The position numbers and the translations under genes are program-made. Positions 50,464-59,808 of a DNA stretch of 64,000 nucleotides are shown one piece after another. A model generated the notes under the pieces. The model had not been told where the DNA came from. It saw nothing but the letters and a program-made list of their open reading frames with translations, and did no database searches. This stretch comes from Mucilaginibacter lappiensis (GTDB lineage: Bacteria > Bacteroidota > Bacteroidia > Sphingobacteriales > Sphingobacteriaceae). The stretch's first letter is position 1. Each line of letters starts with the position of its first letter. The stretch covers positions 19,644 through 83,643 of the forward strand of contig NZ_FTMG01000021.1 in the NCBI RefSeq assembly GCF_900155965.1, written 5' to 3'.

Positions 50464-51336
50464 ATGGAACTAAGTCAAACTAAATCACAAACTAAGAAGT
50501 CAATATATGTATACCTCTTACTAACTTTAGTCTTTAGCGCTGTTGTTTGGATATTGACTTTGCACCAGGGAACAGGCAGAATCGGCGGCCGTATATATGG
50601 ATACGGTATTATGTGGTGCCCTGCCCTGGCAACTTACCTAACGTGTAAAATACTCAAACTCGATTTTACAGGCCTGGCTTGGCAATGGGGAAACCCGAAA
50701 TATCAGGTTTGGGCTTATTTTGTGCCGCTGCTATACGCGGCAATCAGCTATGGCATTATCTGGATAATGGGATGGGGCGGATTTTATAATAAACAATTCA
50801 TCAGAGAAGCCGCACAGTCCCTGGGATGGAGTAATCTTCCCGACGGCGTTTTCATTCCGTTGTTTTTCCTGGTGAACGGCGTCCTGGGTTTTTTTGCAAG
50901 CATGTCTACGGCATTGGGCGAGGAGATAGGATGGAGGGGCTTCCTGGTACCCCAACTCAGTAAAATTAGCGGCTTCACTGCTACCTCTTTAATAACCGGG
51001 ATTATCTGGGCTGTATGGCATTTTCCTTTAATCATATGGGGAAGCTATAATGGCGGTACACCTTTCTGGTACAGCTTAACTTGCTTTACAGTAGCTATAG
51101 TAAGTATGAGTTTTATTTGCACCTGGTTCAGGCTAAAATCAAATAGCTTGTGGACCGGAGTTATGCTGCATGCCAGTCATAACCTTTTTGTTCAAAGTTT
51201 TTTTACCCCGATAACCGTTGCTAACGCGCAGACTAAGTATTTTGCCGACGAATTTGGGGCGGTTATAGCCGTTGTATCGGTTTGCTTTGCGATTTACTTT
51301 TGGACCAGGCGAAAGGAATTAAGCGTAGCGGGGTAA
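50464..51336 (+). CDS. CPBP family intramembrane metalloprotease
   Basis: 290 residues from the ATG at 50464 (a TTG two codons earlier is less likely). About eight membrane segments carry the CPBP/Abi motifs EEIGWRGFLVPQL (about 158), WAVWHFPLIIWG (about 182) and HASHNLFVQSFF (about 237). These proteins resemble type II CAAX proteases; bacterial members act in peptide maturation, bacteriocin self-immunity or stress. No bacteriocin gene is adjacent. Confidence 0.88.
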   Translation: MELSQTKSQTKKSIYVYLLLTLVFSAVVWILTLHQGTGRIGGRIYGYGIMWCPALATYLTCKILKLDFTGLAWQWGNPKYQVWAYFVPLLYAAISYGIIWIMGWGGFYNKQFIREAAQSLGWSNLPDGVFIPLFFLVNGVLGFFASMSTALGEEIGWRGFLVPQLSKISGFTATSLITGIIWAVWHFPLIIWGSYNGGTPFWYSLTCFTVAIVSMSFICTWFRLKSNSLWTGVMLHASHNLFVQSFFTPITVANAQTKYFADEFGAVIAVVSVCFAIYFWTRRKELSVAG

Positions 51337-51381
51337 GTAAGCAGTTTCCCCACATACAAGACTTGCGCCAAAAATGTGTTT

Positions 51382-52254
51382 TTATTTACCCCAGGTATCC
51401 CATGCAGTCTTAGTAATTTGGGCTATAACGCCTTCCCGTTCTTCAGTATCTGCATAGGTATCTGCAATAAATATGGCTATCAACAGGTGTTTATTATTGG
51501 GCAGGGTAACAATGCCAACGTCATTAGTTGCGCGTGTAAGACCGTAATGAGTGCCGGATGAGCCTGGTTTATGGGCAACAACAGCCTGGGCCGGGAGCAT
51601 GCCTTTTAAACGCTTTGCACCTGGTCCGGATTTGATCATAAGGTTCAGCAATAATTCATTATGCGAGCGGTTAAGCAGCAGGCCTGCATAAAATTTTTTT
51701 AATAAAAGTAGCATTGCTTCGGGTTTTACCCAGTTGCGGTATTGTACCCAATCATCAGATACCTGTACCATTTCGGTAGTGCTGATAGCTATATCCCGGA
51801 TGCCAACGCCATGTATATACTGATTTATCTTTTGACAGCCACCCAAAATCCTGATGAGTACATCACAGGCGCTGCCATCACTGTCTGAAATATTATAACG
51901 CAAAAGCTCGAGTATAGAGAGGGTGACGCCATGGGGGTAATGATCGCGAATAGGGCTAACACCTACCGGGATAATTTCTGCCGGACTTACCTTTACCTTC
52001 TGGTTAAGGGATAGTCGGCCCAATTCTACCTGGTGCAATACCGCAATCGCGATGGGCAACTTATAAACGCTTTGCATCGGAAACTTATCGCCGGCATGAT
52101 AATTCACTGTATCTCCGGTTTCAACAATCATGGCCGAAACGCCAACTTGTGCTTTAATGCCAGAGGCAATTTTAATAACTTGCTGCCGGATGGATTGAGG
52201 CTGGCTAAAAGTATAAAGCGGTAAGAAGAGCAGTAGATATAAAAAGCGTTTCAT
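51382..52254 (-). CDS. Class A beta-lactamase (Bacteroidota subclass A2-like), altered motifs
   Basis: 290 residues from the ATG at 52254 with signal MKRFLYLLLFLPLYTFS. Active-site SVYK (Ser70-Lys73 equivalent), omega-loop STTEMVQ with the general-base Glu, and the VQYRNW motif are present. Two motifs deviate: SDN is SDG (SDSDGSACD), and KTG is KPG (AHKPGSSGTH). KPG is unusual and could change substrate range or reduce activity. Periplasmic. Whether it confers resistance cannot be told from sequence. Confidence 0.88.
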   Translation of the reverse strand: MKRFLYLLLFLPLYTFSQPQSIRQQVIKIASGIKAQVGVSAMIVETGDTVNYHAGDKFPMQSVYKLPIAIAVLHQVELGRLSLNQKVKVSPAEIIPVGVSPIRDHYPHGVTLSILELLRYNISDSDGSACDVLIRILGGCQKINQYIHGVGIRDIAISTTEMVQVSDDWVQYRNWVKPEAMLLLLKKFYAGLLLNRSHNELLLNLMIKSGPGAKRLKGMLPAQAVVAHKPGSSGTHYGLTRATNDVGIVTLPNNKHLLIAIFIADTYADTEEREGVIAQITKTAWDTWGK

Positions 52255-52641
52255 AATACAACCAATAAACAAATGTGCTGGTAAGCTAACAAATCTATTA
52301 AAAGTGAGATGATAATAAATCGCTTTTCTTTTTTTAAAGAGTCGCCAATAAAAACAACTTTCTTGTTTAAAAGTTTATAAAAAGTGTAATAAAAACAATC
52401 AATTCTAACAGAAATAACATTTATGGCGGTTTTTGCCATTATTGAGTAAAATACTTTGCATTTCGGTTTGAAAAGAAAAAAGCTGCGCTAACTTTACCTC
52501 TGTGCTTATTGTATTAATTACACCAATTTAATTGAATAATTAACAATCAGATATTATTAAAAATGTGATATTTACGTGCGGGATTTTTTTAACCGGTTTA
52601 ATTAACAGTCAGCCGCACCTAAATAAAGTAAATCTATACTA
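52255..52641. other. Divergent promoter region between beta-lactamase and glucokinase genes
   Basis: About 390 AT-rich bases. TACTTTG-type words near 52451 may belong to promoters. A short palindrome AATGGCAAAAACCGCCATAAATG-like arrangement (GGCGGTTTTTGCC, 52425-52437) is the only structured part. No gene is seen. Confidence 0.4.
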
Positions 52642-53391
52642 ATGAAGAACACGCCAACCAAGGTAAAAGTCCTCTCCATCGATATTGGTGGGTCACATAT
52701 TAAAGCCACTATCCTGAACGAAAAGGGCGAATTGAAAATGGATTACGATAAAGTTGTAACCCCCGCGCCCGCCAGTCCCGAAAATTTAATAAAGGCCATC
52801 AAAACCCTGGTAAAGGATTTTCCGGCTTATGACTATATATCGGTAGGTTTTCCGGGATATGTAAAAAATGGTGTCATCAAAACTGCGCCTAATCTGAATA
52901 CGAAATTGTGGACTGGTTTTGACCTGAGCAAAAACCTGGCTGAGGCATTAGGCAAACCCACCAAAGTAGTGAACGACGCGGATATGCAAGGCCTGGGCGT
53001 GGTTGATGGCAAGGGCCTGGAGATGGTGATAACCCTGGGAACCGGTTTTGGCACTGCTTTATTGATGGATGGCCATTTATTACCTCACTTAGAGTTGTCG
53101 CAATTGCCTATTAAAACCGATAGAAATTATGATGAATACATCGGCGAGAAAGCGCTGGAAAAACATGGCAAAGAAAGATGGAACAAGCGGATGGAGAAAG
53201 TTTTTGAGATTTTAAAAACTGTATTCAATTACGATACTTTATACATAGGCGGGGGTAACTCCGATAAGCTTACTTTTAAGCTGGATAAAAATATGAGAAT
53301 AGTAACCAATGCCGATGGTATAAAAGGCGGCTCGAGGTTATGGCTGTCTGATGCAGAGAGCCGGATTACAAAAGCAACACCAACTAAATAA
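52642..53391 (+). CDS. ROK family glucokinase (polyphosphate glucokinase-like)
   Basis: 249 residues with the ROK ATP/phosphate motif LSIDIGGSHIKATILNE (about 9-25), KVVNDADMQGLG (catalytic Asp), and EMVITLGTGFGTALLMDG. Its length and the LGTGFGTAL form match the polyphosphate/ATP glucokinase group. It heads the pentose-phosphate locus and would supply glucose-6-phosphate to Zwf. Confidence 0.85.
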   Translation: MKNTPTKVKVLSIDIGGSHIKATILNEKGELKMDYDKVVTPAPASPENLIKAIKTLVKDFPAYDYISVGFPGYVKNGVIKTAPNLNTKLWTGFDLSKNLAEALGKPTKVVNDADMQGLGVVDGKGLEMVITLGTGFGTALLMDGHLLPHLELSQLPIKTDRNYDEYIGEKALEKHGKERWNKRMEKVFEILKTVFNYDTLYIGGGNSDKLTFKLDKNMRIVTNADGIKGGSRLWLSDAESRITKATPTK

Positions 53392-53413
53392 AATCATACA
53401 CACCGAATTAACA

Positions 53414-55417
53414 ATGGAAAATACGAAAGACATTGAAAAATTGGCGATAGATACCGTACGGGTATTATCGGCCGATGCAGTACAAAAAGCAAACTCTGGT
53501 CACCCAGGAACCGCGATGGCTCTTGCACCAATGGGGCACGTTTTATGGTCAAAATTTTTAAACTATAACCCTAAAAATCCTGATTGGGCAAACCGCGACA
53601 GGTTTATCCTTTCGGCAGGTCACGCCTGTATATTACAGTACAGCTTTTTGTATTTAACGGGATATGATTTAAGTTTAGATGATATCAAACAATTCCGCCA
53701 GCTCAACAGCAAAACCGCCGGTCACCCGGAATATGGTTTGGCTCCTGGTGTGGATGTTACAACCGGTCCGCTAGGCCAGGGTTTTGCCAATGGTGTAGGT
53801 TTTGCCATTGCGCAAAAACATTTGGCAGCACGCTACAACAAACCCGGTTTCGACCTTTTTAACTACAATATTTATGCAATCACCAGCGATGGCGACATGA
53901 TGGAAGGTGTTACATCAGAAGCAGCATCACTGGCAGGTCATTTACAACTGGGTAATTTGATTTACCTGTATGATGATAACCATATCTCTATTGAAGGCAG
54001 TACCGATATTGCCTTTAACGAAGATGTAAGCGCTCGTTTCCGTGCTTACGGCTGGCAGGTACAGGAAGTATCAGACGTAAATGATACCCACGCTTTAGAG
54101 CTGGCTTTGATCAACGCTAAATCAGAAACACAAAAGCCATCATTGATCCGTGTTCGTTCATTGATCGCTTATGGCAGCCCTAATAAATCAGGTACTGCAG
54201 GTTCACACGGTTCGCCGCTGGGAGCCGATGAAATTAAGCTGGTTAAACAATTCTTTGGTTTCGACCCTGAAAAATCATTCAACGTACCTGCCGAAGTATT
54301 AAAATACTACCACGAAAAAGGTGCTAAAGGCGAAGGCAAAGAAGAAAAATGGAACAAATTATTTGCCGACTATAAAGCCAAATACCCAGAATTAGCAGCC
54401 GAGTACGAAGCCGCGTTTAAAGGCGAACTGCCAGCAGGCTGGAAAGATAAATTGCCGGTATTTAAAGGTTCTGACCCCAAAATGGCAACCCGTCAGGCAT
54501 CTGGTAAAGTATTGAACGCTGTTGCCCCAAGCCTGCCCAACCTGATCGGTGGCGCGGCAGATCTGGCTCCATCAACAGAAACAAATTTAAAAGAATACAC
54601 TTCATTTACTTCTGAAGACAGGCATGGCCGCAACTTTCACTTTGGTATTCGTGAGCATGCCATGGGTTCGGCCCTAAATGGTATGGCCTTAACTAAAGGT
54701 CTGCTGCCGTTTGGCGCTACCTTCCTGATGTTCTCTGAATACATGCGCCCACCTATCCGTTTGGCGGCCATTATGAAGATAAGCCCGATATTTGTTTATA
54801 CCCATGATAGTATTGGTTTGGGCGAGGATGGTACTACACACCAGCCGGTGGAGCAATTAGCTTCCCTGCGCTCTATCCCTAACTTAACGGTTATTCGTCC
54901 GGCTGATGCCAACGAAAGTGCACATGCATGGCGCGTGGCTATCGAGAAAAAAGGTGGTCCGACTGTATTGGTATTCACCCGTCAGGCATTGCCTATCCTT
55001 GATCAGGATAAATATGGTAAAGCTGATGGTTTGGAAAAGGGAGCTTACATCGTATCAGAAGGCAGTAAAGGCCCTGATTTGATCCTGATTGCCACCGGCT
55101 CTGAAGTATCCTTAATCATGGAGGCCCAAACTAAGCTAGAAGCCGAAGGTATCTCTACCCGCGTGGTAAGTTTCCCATCATGGGAACTGTTCGAAAAACA
55201 GGATGCCGCTTACAAAGAAAAAGTATTACCGAAAGCAAGCCGCAAACGTTTAGCTGTAGAAATGGCATCCCCAATGGGCTGGCATAAATACACAACCGAC
55301 GAAGGCGATATGTTAGGCATGACCACCTTTGGTGAGTCGGCTCCGGCAGAAGACCTGTACAAGCACTTTGGTTTTACAGTTGAAAACGTAGTGGCCCGCG
55401 CTAAGGCACTTTTATAA
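53414..55417 (+). CDS. tkt: Transketolase
   Basis: 667 residues from the ATG at 53414, 22 bases after the glucokinase stop. Thiamine-diphosphate site GDGDMMEGV with a following N-x-x-Y (SDGDMMEGVTSEAASLAGHL), substrate-binding GHPGTAMALAP, and the second-domain motif REHAMGSALNGMAL. It transfers two-carbon units between sugar phosphates in the non-oxidative pentose-phosphate branch. Followed by a phrase hairpin and rpiA. Confidence 0.96.
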   Translation: MENTKDIEKLAIDTVRVLSADAVQKANSGHPGTAMALAPMGHVLWSKFLNYNPKNPDWANRDRFILSAGHACILQYSFLYLTGYDLSLDDIKQFRQLNSKTAGHPEYGLAPGVDVTTGPLGQGFANGVGFAIAQKHLAARYNKPGFDLFNYNIYAITSDGDMMEGVTSEAASLAGHLQLGNLIYLYDDNHISIEGSTDIAFNEDVSARFRAYGWQVQEVSDVNDTHALELALINAKSETQKPSLIRVRSLIAYGSPNKSGTAGSHGSPLGADEIKLVKQFFGFDPEKSFNVPAEVLKYYHEKGAKGEGKEEKWNKLFADYKAKYPELAAEYEAAFKGELPAGWKDKLPVFKGSDPKMATRQASGKVLNAVAPSLPNLIGGAADLAPSTETNLKEYTSFTSEDRHGRNFHFGIREHAMGSALNGMALTKGLLPFGATFLMFSEYMRPPIRLAAIMKISPIFVYTHDSIGLGEDGTTHQPVEQLASLRSIPNLTVIRPADANESAHAWRVAIEKKGGPTVLVFTRQALPILDQDKYGKADGLEKGAYIVSEGSKGPDLILIATGSEVSLIMEAQTKLEAEGISTRVVSFPSWELFEKQDAAYKEKVLPKASRKRLAVEMASPMGWHKYTTDEGDMLGMTTFGESAPAEDLYKHFGFTVENVVARAKALL

Positions 55418-55501
55418 GATAGATTTGAGATGTTAGATATGAGATTTGAGACTTTTTTGAAGTCCGGATCTCATGTCTCAAATCTCATGTCTCACATCTA
55501 A
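55418..55501. repeat. Phrase hairpin (GAGATTTGAGAC type)
   Basis: Tandem words AGATTTGAGATG and TGAGATTTGAGAC face TCTCATGTCTCAAATCTCATG and TCTCACATCT as an inverted repeat between tkt and rpiA. Confidence 0.7.
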
Positions 55502-55505
55502 AAAA

Positions 55506-56213
55506 ATGGATTGGAATAGCAATTTAATCACAAACCTGGAATGGTCGTCGGAGATCACCCACATCAGCGGTAAGCAAAAGGTGGCTGATGAAATTGCCGC
55601 GAAGGTAAAGGATGGCGATATCCTGGGTGTAGGCTCGGGCTCAACCGCTTACCTGGCCCTCGTTGCTATTGCCAGGCGGATAAAGGAAGAAAAGCTCAAT
55701 GTAAAGGCTATCCCTACCTCGCTGGAGCTATCCATGTTTTGCAGCAAGCTGGGCGTGCCTTTAACTACCCTGTATGAAAACAAACCCGATTGGCTGTTTG
55801 ATGGTGCCGATGAGGTGGACCCCAACAACAGCCTGATCAAAGGTCGTGGCGGGGCTATGTTTAAGGAAAAACTGCTCATCAGCTCGAGCGTGGTAAGCTA
55901 TATTATTGTTGACGATTCGAAAATGGTGCCTAAATTAGGCACGAATTTTCCCGTTCCGGTGGAGGTGTTTCCGCAAGCCTTGTTGTATGTAGAAAAAGAA
56001 CTACAGCAATTAGGTGCCAACAACATCCTGCTGCGCCCGGCAAAGGGTAAAGACGGACCGGTAATTACCGAGAACGGCAACATGATACTGGATTGCAAAT
56101 TTGATGAGATAGGCAGCACCATGGAGCGGGATATCAAATCCATCACAGGCGTTATTGAAAGCGGGCTTTTTATAGGCTACAACCTGCAAATTTTGATGGC
56201 ATCGAATACGTAA
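55506..56213 (+). CDS. rpiA: Ribose-5-phosphate isomerase A
   Basis: 235 residues from the ATG at 55506 (the frame upstream lies in the phrase hairpin). Motifs are VGSGSTAYLALVAIA, DGADEVDPNNSLIKGRGGAMFKEKLL (catalytic Asp/Glu/Lys), and VPVEVFPQAL. It interconverts ribose-5-P and ribulose-5-P. Part of the collinear pentose-phosphate locus. Confidence 0.94.
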   Translation: MDWNSNLITNLEWSSEITHISGKQKVADEIAAKVKDGDILGVGSGSTAYLALVAIARRIKEEKLNVKAIPTSLELSMFCSKLGVPLTTLYENKPDWLFDGADEVDPNNSLIKGRGGAMFKEKLLISSSVVSYIIVDDSKMVPKLGTNFPVPVEVFPQALLYVEKELQQLGANNILLRPAKGKDGPVITENGNMILDCKFDEIGSTMERDIKSITGVIESGLFIGYNLQILMASNT

Positions 56214-56300
56214 AAGCCCCATCCAAACCCTCCCCGGAAGGGAGGGCTTTATATATGTTTTTAAAAGTCTCCCCTGCCGGGGGAGATTTAGAGGGGGCTG
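56213..56300. repeat. Phrase hairpin, class B
   Basis: AAAAGCCCCATCCAAACCC...GGGAGGGCTTT and AAAGTCTCCCC...GGGGGAGATTTAGAGGGGGCT, nearly identical to 41482-41573, between rpiA and tal. Confidence 0.78.
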
Positions 56301-56455
56301 GCTAAATGATACTCAGGTTACCTGATTTACAATATAAATTAGGAACTTTAACCTACAATACAAATGCAGGCGGTTTAGGAGGTAAAATCGCCATCTGCAC
56401 AATAAATACATCTACCTCGGTAATTAAATTTTGAACTTTAAAACAACCTAATAAA

Positions 56456-57556
56456 ATGGCAACTAGTAATGTAAAGCAAATACATAGTTTCGGACAAAGC
56501 ATCTGGCTTGATTTTATTGATCGGGAGATCATGGCATCCGGAAAGTTAAAAAAACTGATCGACGAAGATGGTGTTAGAGGCGTAACCTCCAACCCGGCCA
56601 TTTTTGAAAAAGCCATCACCAGCAGCGCTGATTATGATAACGATATTGTAGAACTGTCAAAAACTACGGATGACAATGAGGCTTTGTTTTTTGGTCTTGC
56701 CGTAAAAGACATTCAACAGGCAACCGATTTGTTTAAAGGCATCTATACCGAATCAAACAAAGTTGATGGTTATGTAAGTTTAGAAGTTTCTCCGTTTTTA
56801 GCTTTGGATACCGCAGGTACCGCCAAACAAGCCGAAGAACTTTGGAAAAAAGTTGACCGTAATAACGTGATGATCAAAATTCCGGGTACACAACCTGGTT
56901 TAGCCGCTATCAGGCAGTCAATAGCTAAAGGTATCAACATCAACGTAACCTTATTATTTGGTTTGGAGCGTTATGAAGCCGTTACCGAAGCCTACATTTC
57001 AGGTTTAGAGGATCACCTGGCCGCAGGTCATGAGATTGCTCATATTGCATCAGTAGCCAGTTTCTTCCTGAGCCGTATCGATGTTATCGTTGATCCGCTG
57101 TTGGAAGCTAAAGGCGAAAAAGACCTGGTTGGTGAAGTAGCTATCGCATCTGCTAAAAAAGCATACGAAATTTACAAAAGAGTGTTCAGTACCGAAAGAT
57201 GGAAAAAACTGGAAGCCAAAGGCGCTCAGCCGCAACGTTTGCTTTGGGCAAGTACCGGCAGCAAAAACCCAGCTTTCAAAGACACCAAATATGTGGAGGC
57301 CCTGATTGGTCCGGATACTGTGGATACCGTTCCTTTGGAAACTGTTGATGCTTTCCGCGATCATGGTATTGCAGCAAACACACTGGAAGGTGGTTTGGAT
57401 AAAGCAACCGCTACTTTAGCAAAACTAAAAGATTTGGGAATTGATCTGGACGCCATCACCCAGCAATTGGAAGACGAAGGCATCGAGAAATTCAACAAGC
57501 CATTTGAAAAATTATTGAACGCTATCGAGGAGCAAAAAAAGAAGCAATTAAGCTAA
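56456..57556 (+). CDS. tal: Transaldolase
   Basis: 366 residues. GVTSNPAIFEKAI (about 37-49) and NNVMIKIPGTQPGLAAI with the Schiff-base lysine (about 142) identify transaldolase of the long bacterial type. It exchanges three-carbon units between sedoheptulose-7-P and glyceraldehyde-3-P. Seven bases separate it from the HAD gene, so the two are cotranscribed. Confidence 0.94.
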   Translation: MATSNVKQIHSFGQSIWLDFIDREIMASGKLKKLIDEDGVRGVTSNPAIFEKAITSSADYDNDIVELSKTTDDNEALFFGLAVKDIQQATDLFKGIYTESNKVDGYVSLEVSPFLALDTAGTAKQAEELWKKVDRNNVMIKIPGTQPGLAAIRQSIAKGININVTLLFGLERYEAVTEAYISGLEDHLAAGHEIAHIASVASFFLSRIDVIVDPLLEAKGEKDLVGEVAIASAKKAYEIYKRVFSTERWKKLEAKGAQPQRLLWASTGSKNPAFKDTKYVEALIGPDTVDTVPLETVDAFRDHGIAANTLEGGLDKATATLAKLKDLGIDLDAITQQLEDEGIEKFNKPFEKLLNAIEEQKKKQLS

Positions 57557-57563
57557 TTGCACC

Positions 57564-58190
57564 ATGGAAGCAGCAAATATTAAAATCCTCTTTTTTGACG
57601 TTGGTGGCATTTTGCTCACCAACGGCTGGGGGCGCGATTCGCGTAAGCTGGCCTGCGAAAAATTCGGGCTCGATCATGCCGAGGTAAATGAGCTGCATAA
57701 CTTCATTTTCAACGTATATGAAATTGGAAGTATCACGCTTGACCAATACCTGGACACGGTAGTTTTTAACCATCCTCGCGATTTTGTACGCGAGGACTTT
57801 AAAGAGTTCATGTTTTCCCAGTCGGTTGAACTGGGCGAAACACTGGCCTGGCTGAAGGAGTGGAAGAAAGACTGCGGTTTCCGCATTATTTCGCTTAATA
57901 ACGAAGGCAAGGAGCTGAACGATTACCGGGTTAAAAAGTTTAAACTACATGATTGCTTTGATGCTTTTGTATCATCGTGCGAAGTTAAAATGCGCAAGCC
58001 CGATCCGGGTATCTGGCAGCTGGCCATGGGTATTGCCCAGGTTTCGCCGCAGCAATGCGTGTATTTTGACGATCGTATCATGTTTGTGAACACGGCCCAG
58101 AAACTGGGTATCCGGGCATTTCAGCATACTGATTTCGAGACCACCAAAAAAATATTAGAAGATCTAAAGAAAGAAAACGGAACTCATTAA
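57564..58190 (+). CDS. HAD family hydrolase in the pentose-phosphate locus
   Basis: 208 residues. Motif I is FFDVGGILL (the second Asp of DxD replaced by Gly, as in epoxide-hydrolase-like HADs), motif II ISLNNEG, motif III MRKPDPGIW, motif IV YFDDR. The relaxed motif I means the activity is uncertain; it may be a sugar-phosphate phosphatase or a non-phosphatase HAD. It lies 7 bases after tal. Confidence 0.82.
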   Translation: MEAANIKILFFDVGGILLTNGWGRDSRKLACEKFGLDHAEVNELHNFIFNVYEIGSITLDQYLDTVVFNHPRDFVREDFKEFMFSQSVELGETLAWLKEWKKDCGFRIISLNNEGKELNDYRVKKFKLHDCFDAFVSSCEVKMRKPDPGIWQLAMGIAQVSPQQCVYFDDRIMFVNTAQKLGIRAFQHTDFETTKKILEDLKKENGTH

Positions 58191-58250
58191 GTCATTGGGT
58201 CATTCAGTCATTGATAAATTTAATGACTGAATGACTTAATGACCCAATGA
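58184..58250. repeat. Phrase hairpin, class C
   Basis: CATTGGGTCATTCAGTCATT faces AATGACTGAATGACTTAATG and ACCCAATG across a short AT-rich loop, between the HAD gene and gnd. The first bases overlap the HAD stop. Confidence 0.78.
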
Positions 58251-58272
58251 AACCTAAAAATTAAAAGATAAG

Positions 58273-59694
58273 ATGAGCGCAACAAACAATAAATATGCTT
58301 TCGGTATGATAGGCCTGGGTGTTATGGGCCGCAGCTTGCTGCTGAACATGGCCGACCATGGTTTTGCAGTAGCCGGGCATGATAAAGATACCACCAAAGT
58401 AGCATCGCTGAACGAAGAAGCCGGCGATAAAGATGTAAAAGGCTTTGGCGATGTAAAGGAATTCATCCAAAGTTTAACCACCCCGCGTGCCATCATGATG
58501 CTGGTACCGGCCGGTAAAATTGTGGATAGCGTAATTGAAGAATTAACTCCGCTATTGGAAAAAGGCGATATATTGATTGATGGCGGTAACTCGCACTTTA
58601 CCGATACCAACCGCCGTGTAGAAGAACTGGAAGCCATTGGCCTGCATTTCTTTGGCATGGGTGTTTCTGGTGGCGAAGAAGGCGCACGCCGCGGCCCAAG
58701 CATGATGCCGGGTGGCGATAAAGATGCCTATAACGTCATGAAGCCTATTTTTGAGGCCATTGCAGCCAAAGTTGATGGAGTACCTTGCGTAACCTATATT
58801 GGTCCGGGTGCATCTGGTCACTTTGTAAAAATGGTACACAACGGTATCGAGTACGGTATTATGCAGCTGATTGCTGAAACCTACGAGATCCTGAAAAAGG
58901 GCTTAAAACTGGATAACGACGAGATCGGTAAAATTTTTGCCGAGTGGAACGAAGGCCGTCTGCAATCGTTCCTGTTGGATATCACCAAGGATATTTTCAA
59001 ATTCAAAGCACCTGGTACTGATCATTTATTGTTAGATGATATTAAGGATGAAGCCCGTGCCAAAGGTACCGGTAAATGGACATCACAAGTGGCCATGGAC
59101 CTGCAGGCTCCTATCCCAACCGTAGATACCGCGGTATCTATGCGCGATCTGTCGAAATACAAACAACTGCGCGAAAAAGCGGCTGCATTGTACGCCAAAG
59201 ATCCAATTGTACTGGATGTGGATAAAGCCGAGCTGATAGCAGCTTTAGAGCAGGCATTCTACTTCACCATGATCATCAGCTACGCGCAAGGCATGCATTT
59301 GTTGTCAAACGCGTCGGCAGAGTATAAATATGATCTGCACCTGGGCGAAATTGCCAAGATTTGGAGAGGCGGCTGTATCATCCGTTCAAAATTCCTGAAC
59401 GATATATTTAAAGCTTACGAAAAAGATGCCAACCTGGAACACCTGCTGCTGGATTCTAATGTACAAGCCATAGTGGAAAGCGTGGTACCGGGCATCAGAA
59501 AAGTATTATCAAAAACTATTGCTGCCGGAGTAGCTGCACCAGCCTACGCCGCATCATTAAGTTATTTTGATGCTTTCCGCAGTGCAAGGATGCCATCAAA
59601 CCTGATCCAGGCTCAGCGCGACTATTTTGGTGCGCACACTTATGAGCTGATCGGCAAAGAAGGAACATTCCATACACAATGGGCAGCGGAGTAG
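58273..59694 (+). CDS. gnd: 6-phosphogluconate dehydrogenase (decarboxylating)
   Basis: 473 residues. NADP motif GMIGLGVMGRSLLLNM, GDILIDGGNSHFTDTNRR, GVSGGEEGARRGPSMMPGG (substrate binding) and HNGIEYGIMQLIAE. It converts 6-phosphogluconate to ribulose-5-P with NADPH and CO2. Standard length for the dimeric Gnd. It lies just upstream of zwf and pgl, completing the oxidative branch. Confidence 0.97.
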   Translation: MSATNNKYAFGMIGLGVMGRSLLLNMADHGFAVAGHDKDTTKVASLNEEAGDKDVKGFGDVKEFIQSLTTPRAIMMLVPAGKIVDSVIEELTPLLEKGDILIDGGNSHFTDTNRRVEELEAIGLHFFGMGVSGGEEGARRGPSMMPGGDKDAYNVMKPIFEAIAAKVDGVPCVTYIGPGASGHFVKMVHNGIEYGIMQLIAETYEILKKGLKLDNDEIGKIFAEWNEGRLQSFLLDITKDIFKFKAPGTDHLLLDDIKDEARAKGTGKWTSQVAMDLQAPIPTVDTAVSMRDLSKYKQLREKAAALYAKDPIVLDVDKAELIAALEQAFYFTMIISYAQGMHLLSNASAEYKYDLHLGEIAKIWRGGCIIRSKFLNDIFKAYEKDANLEHLLLDSNVQAIVESVVPGIRKVLSKTIAAGVAAPAYAASLSYFDAFRSARMPSNLIQAQRDYFGAHTYELIGKEGTFHTQWAAE

Positions 59695-59697
59695 TTT

Positions 59698-59805
59698 AGG
59701 GTCGGGTTGCGGGATCCCCGGTTCGGGGAATAGAATGTATGAAACCCGACAACAGAAATCCCGCAAAACACAGGATACACAAACCTCGCAACACGCAACA
59801 GAAAC
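59698..59805. repeat. Phrase hairpin, class A (degenerate)
   Basis: GGGTCGGGTTGCGGGATCC and GGTTCGGGG versus ACCCGACA...ATCCCGCAA and CCTCGCAACACGCAACAG, between gnd and zwf. Confidence 0.6.
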
Positions 59806-59808
59806 AAA

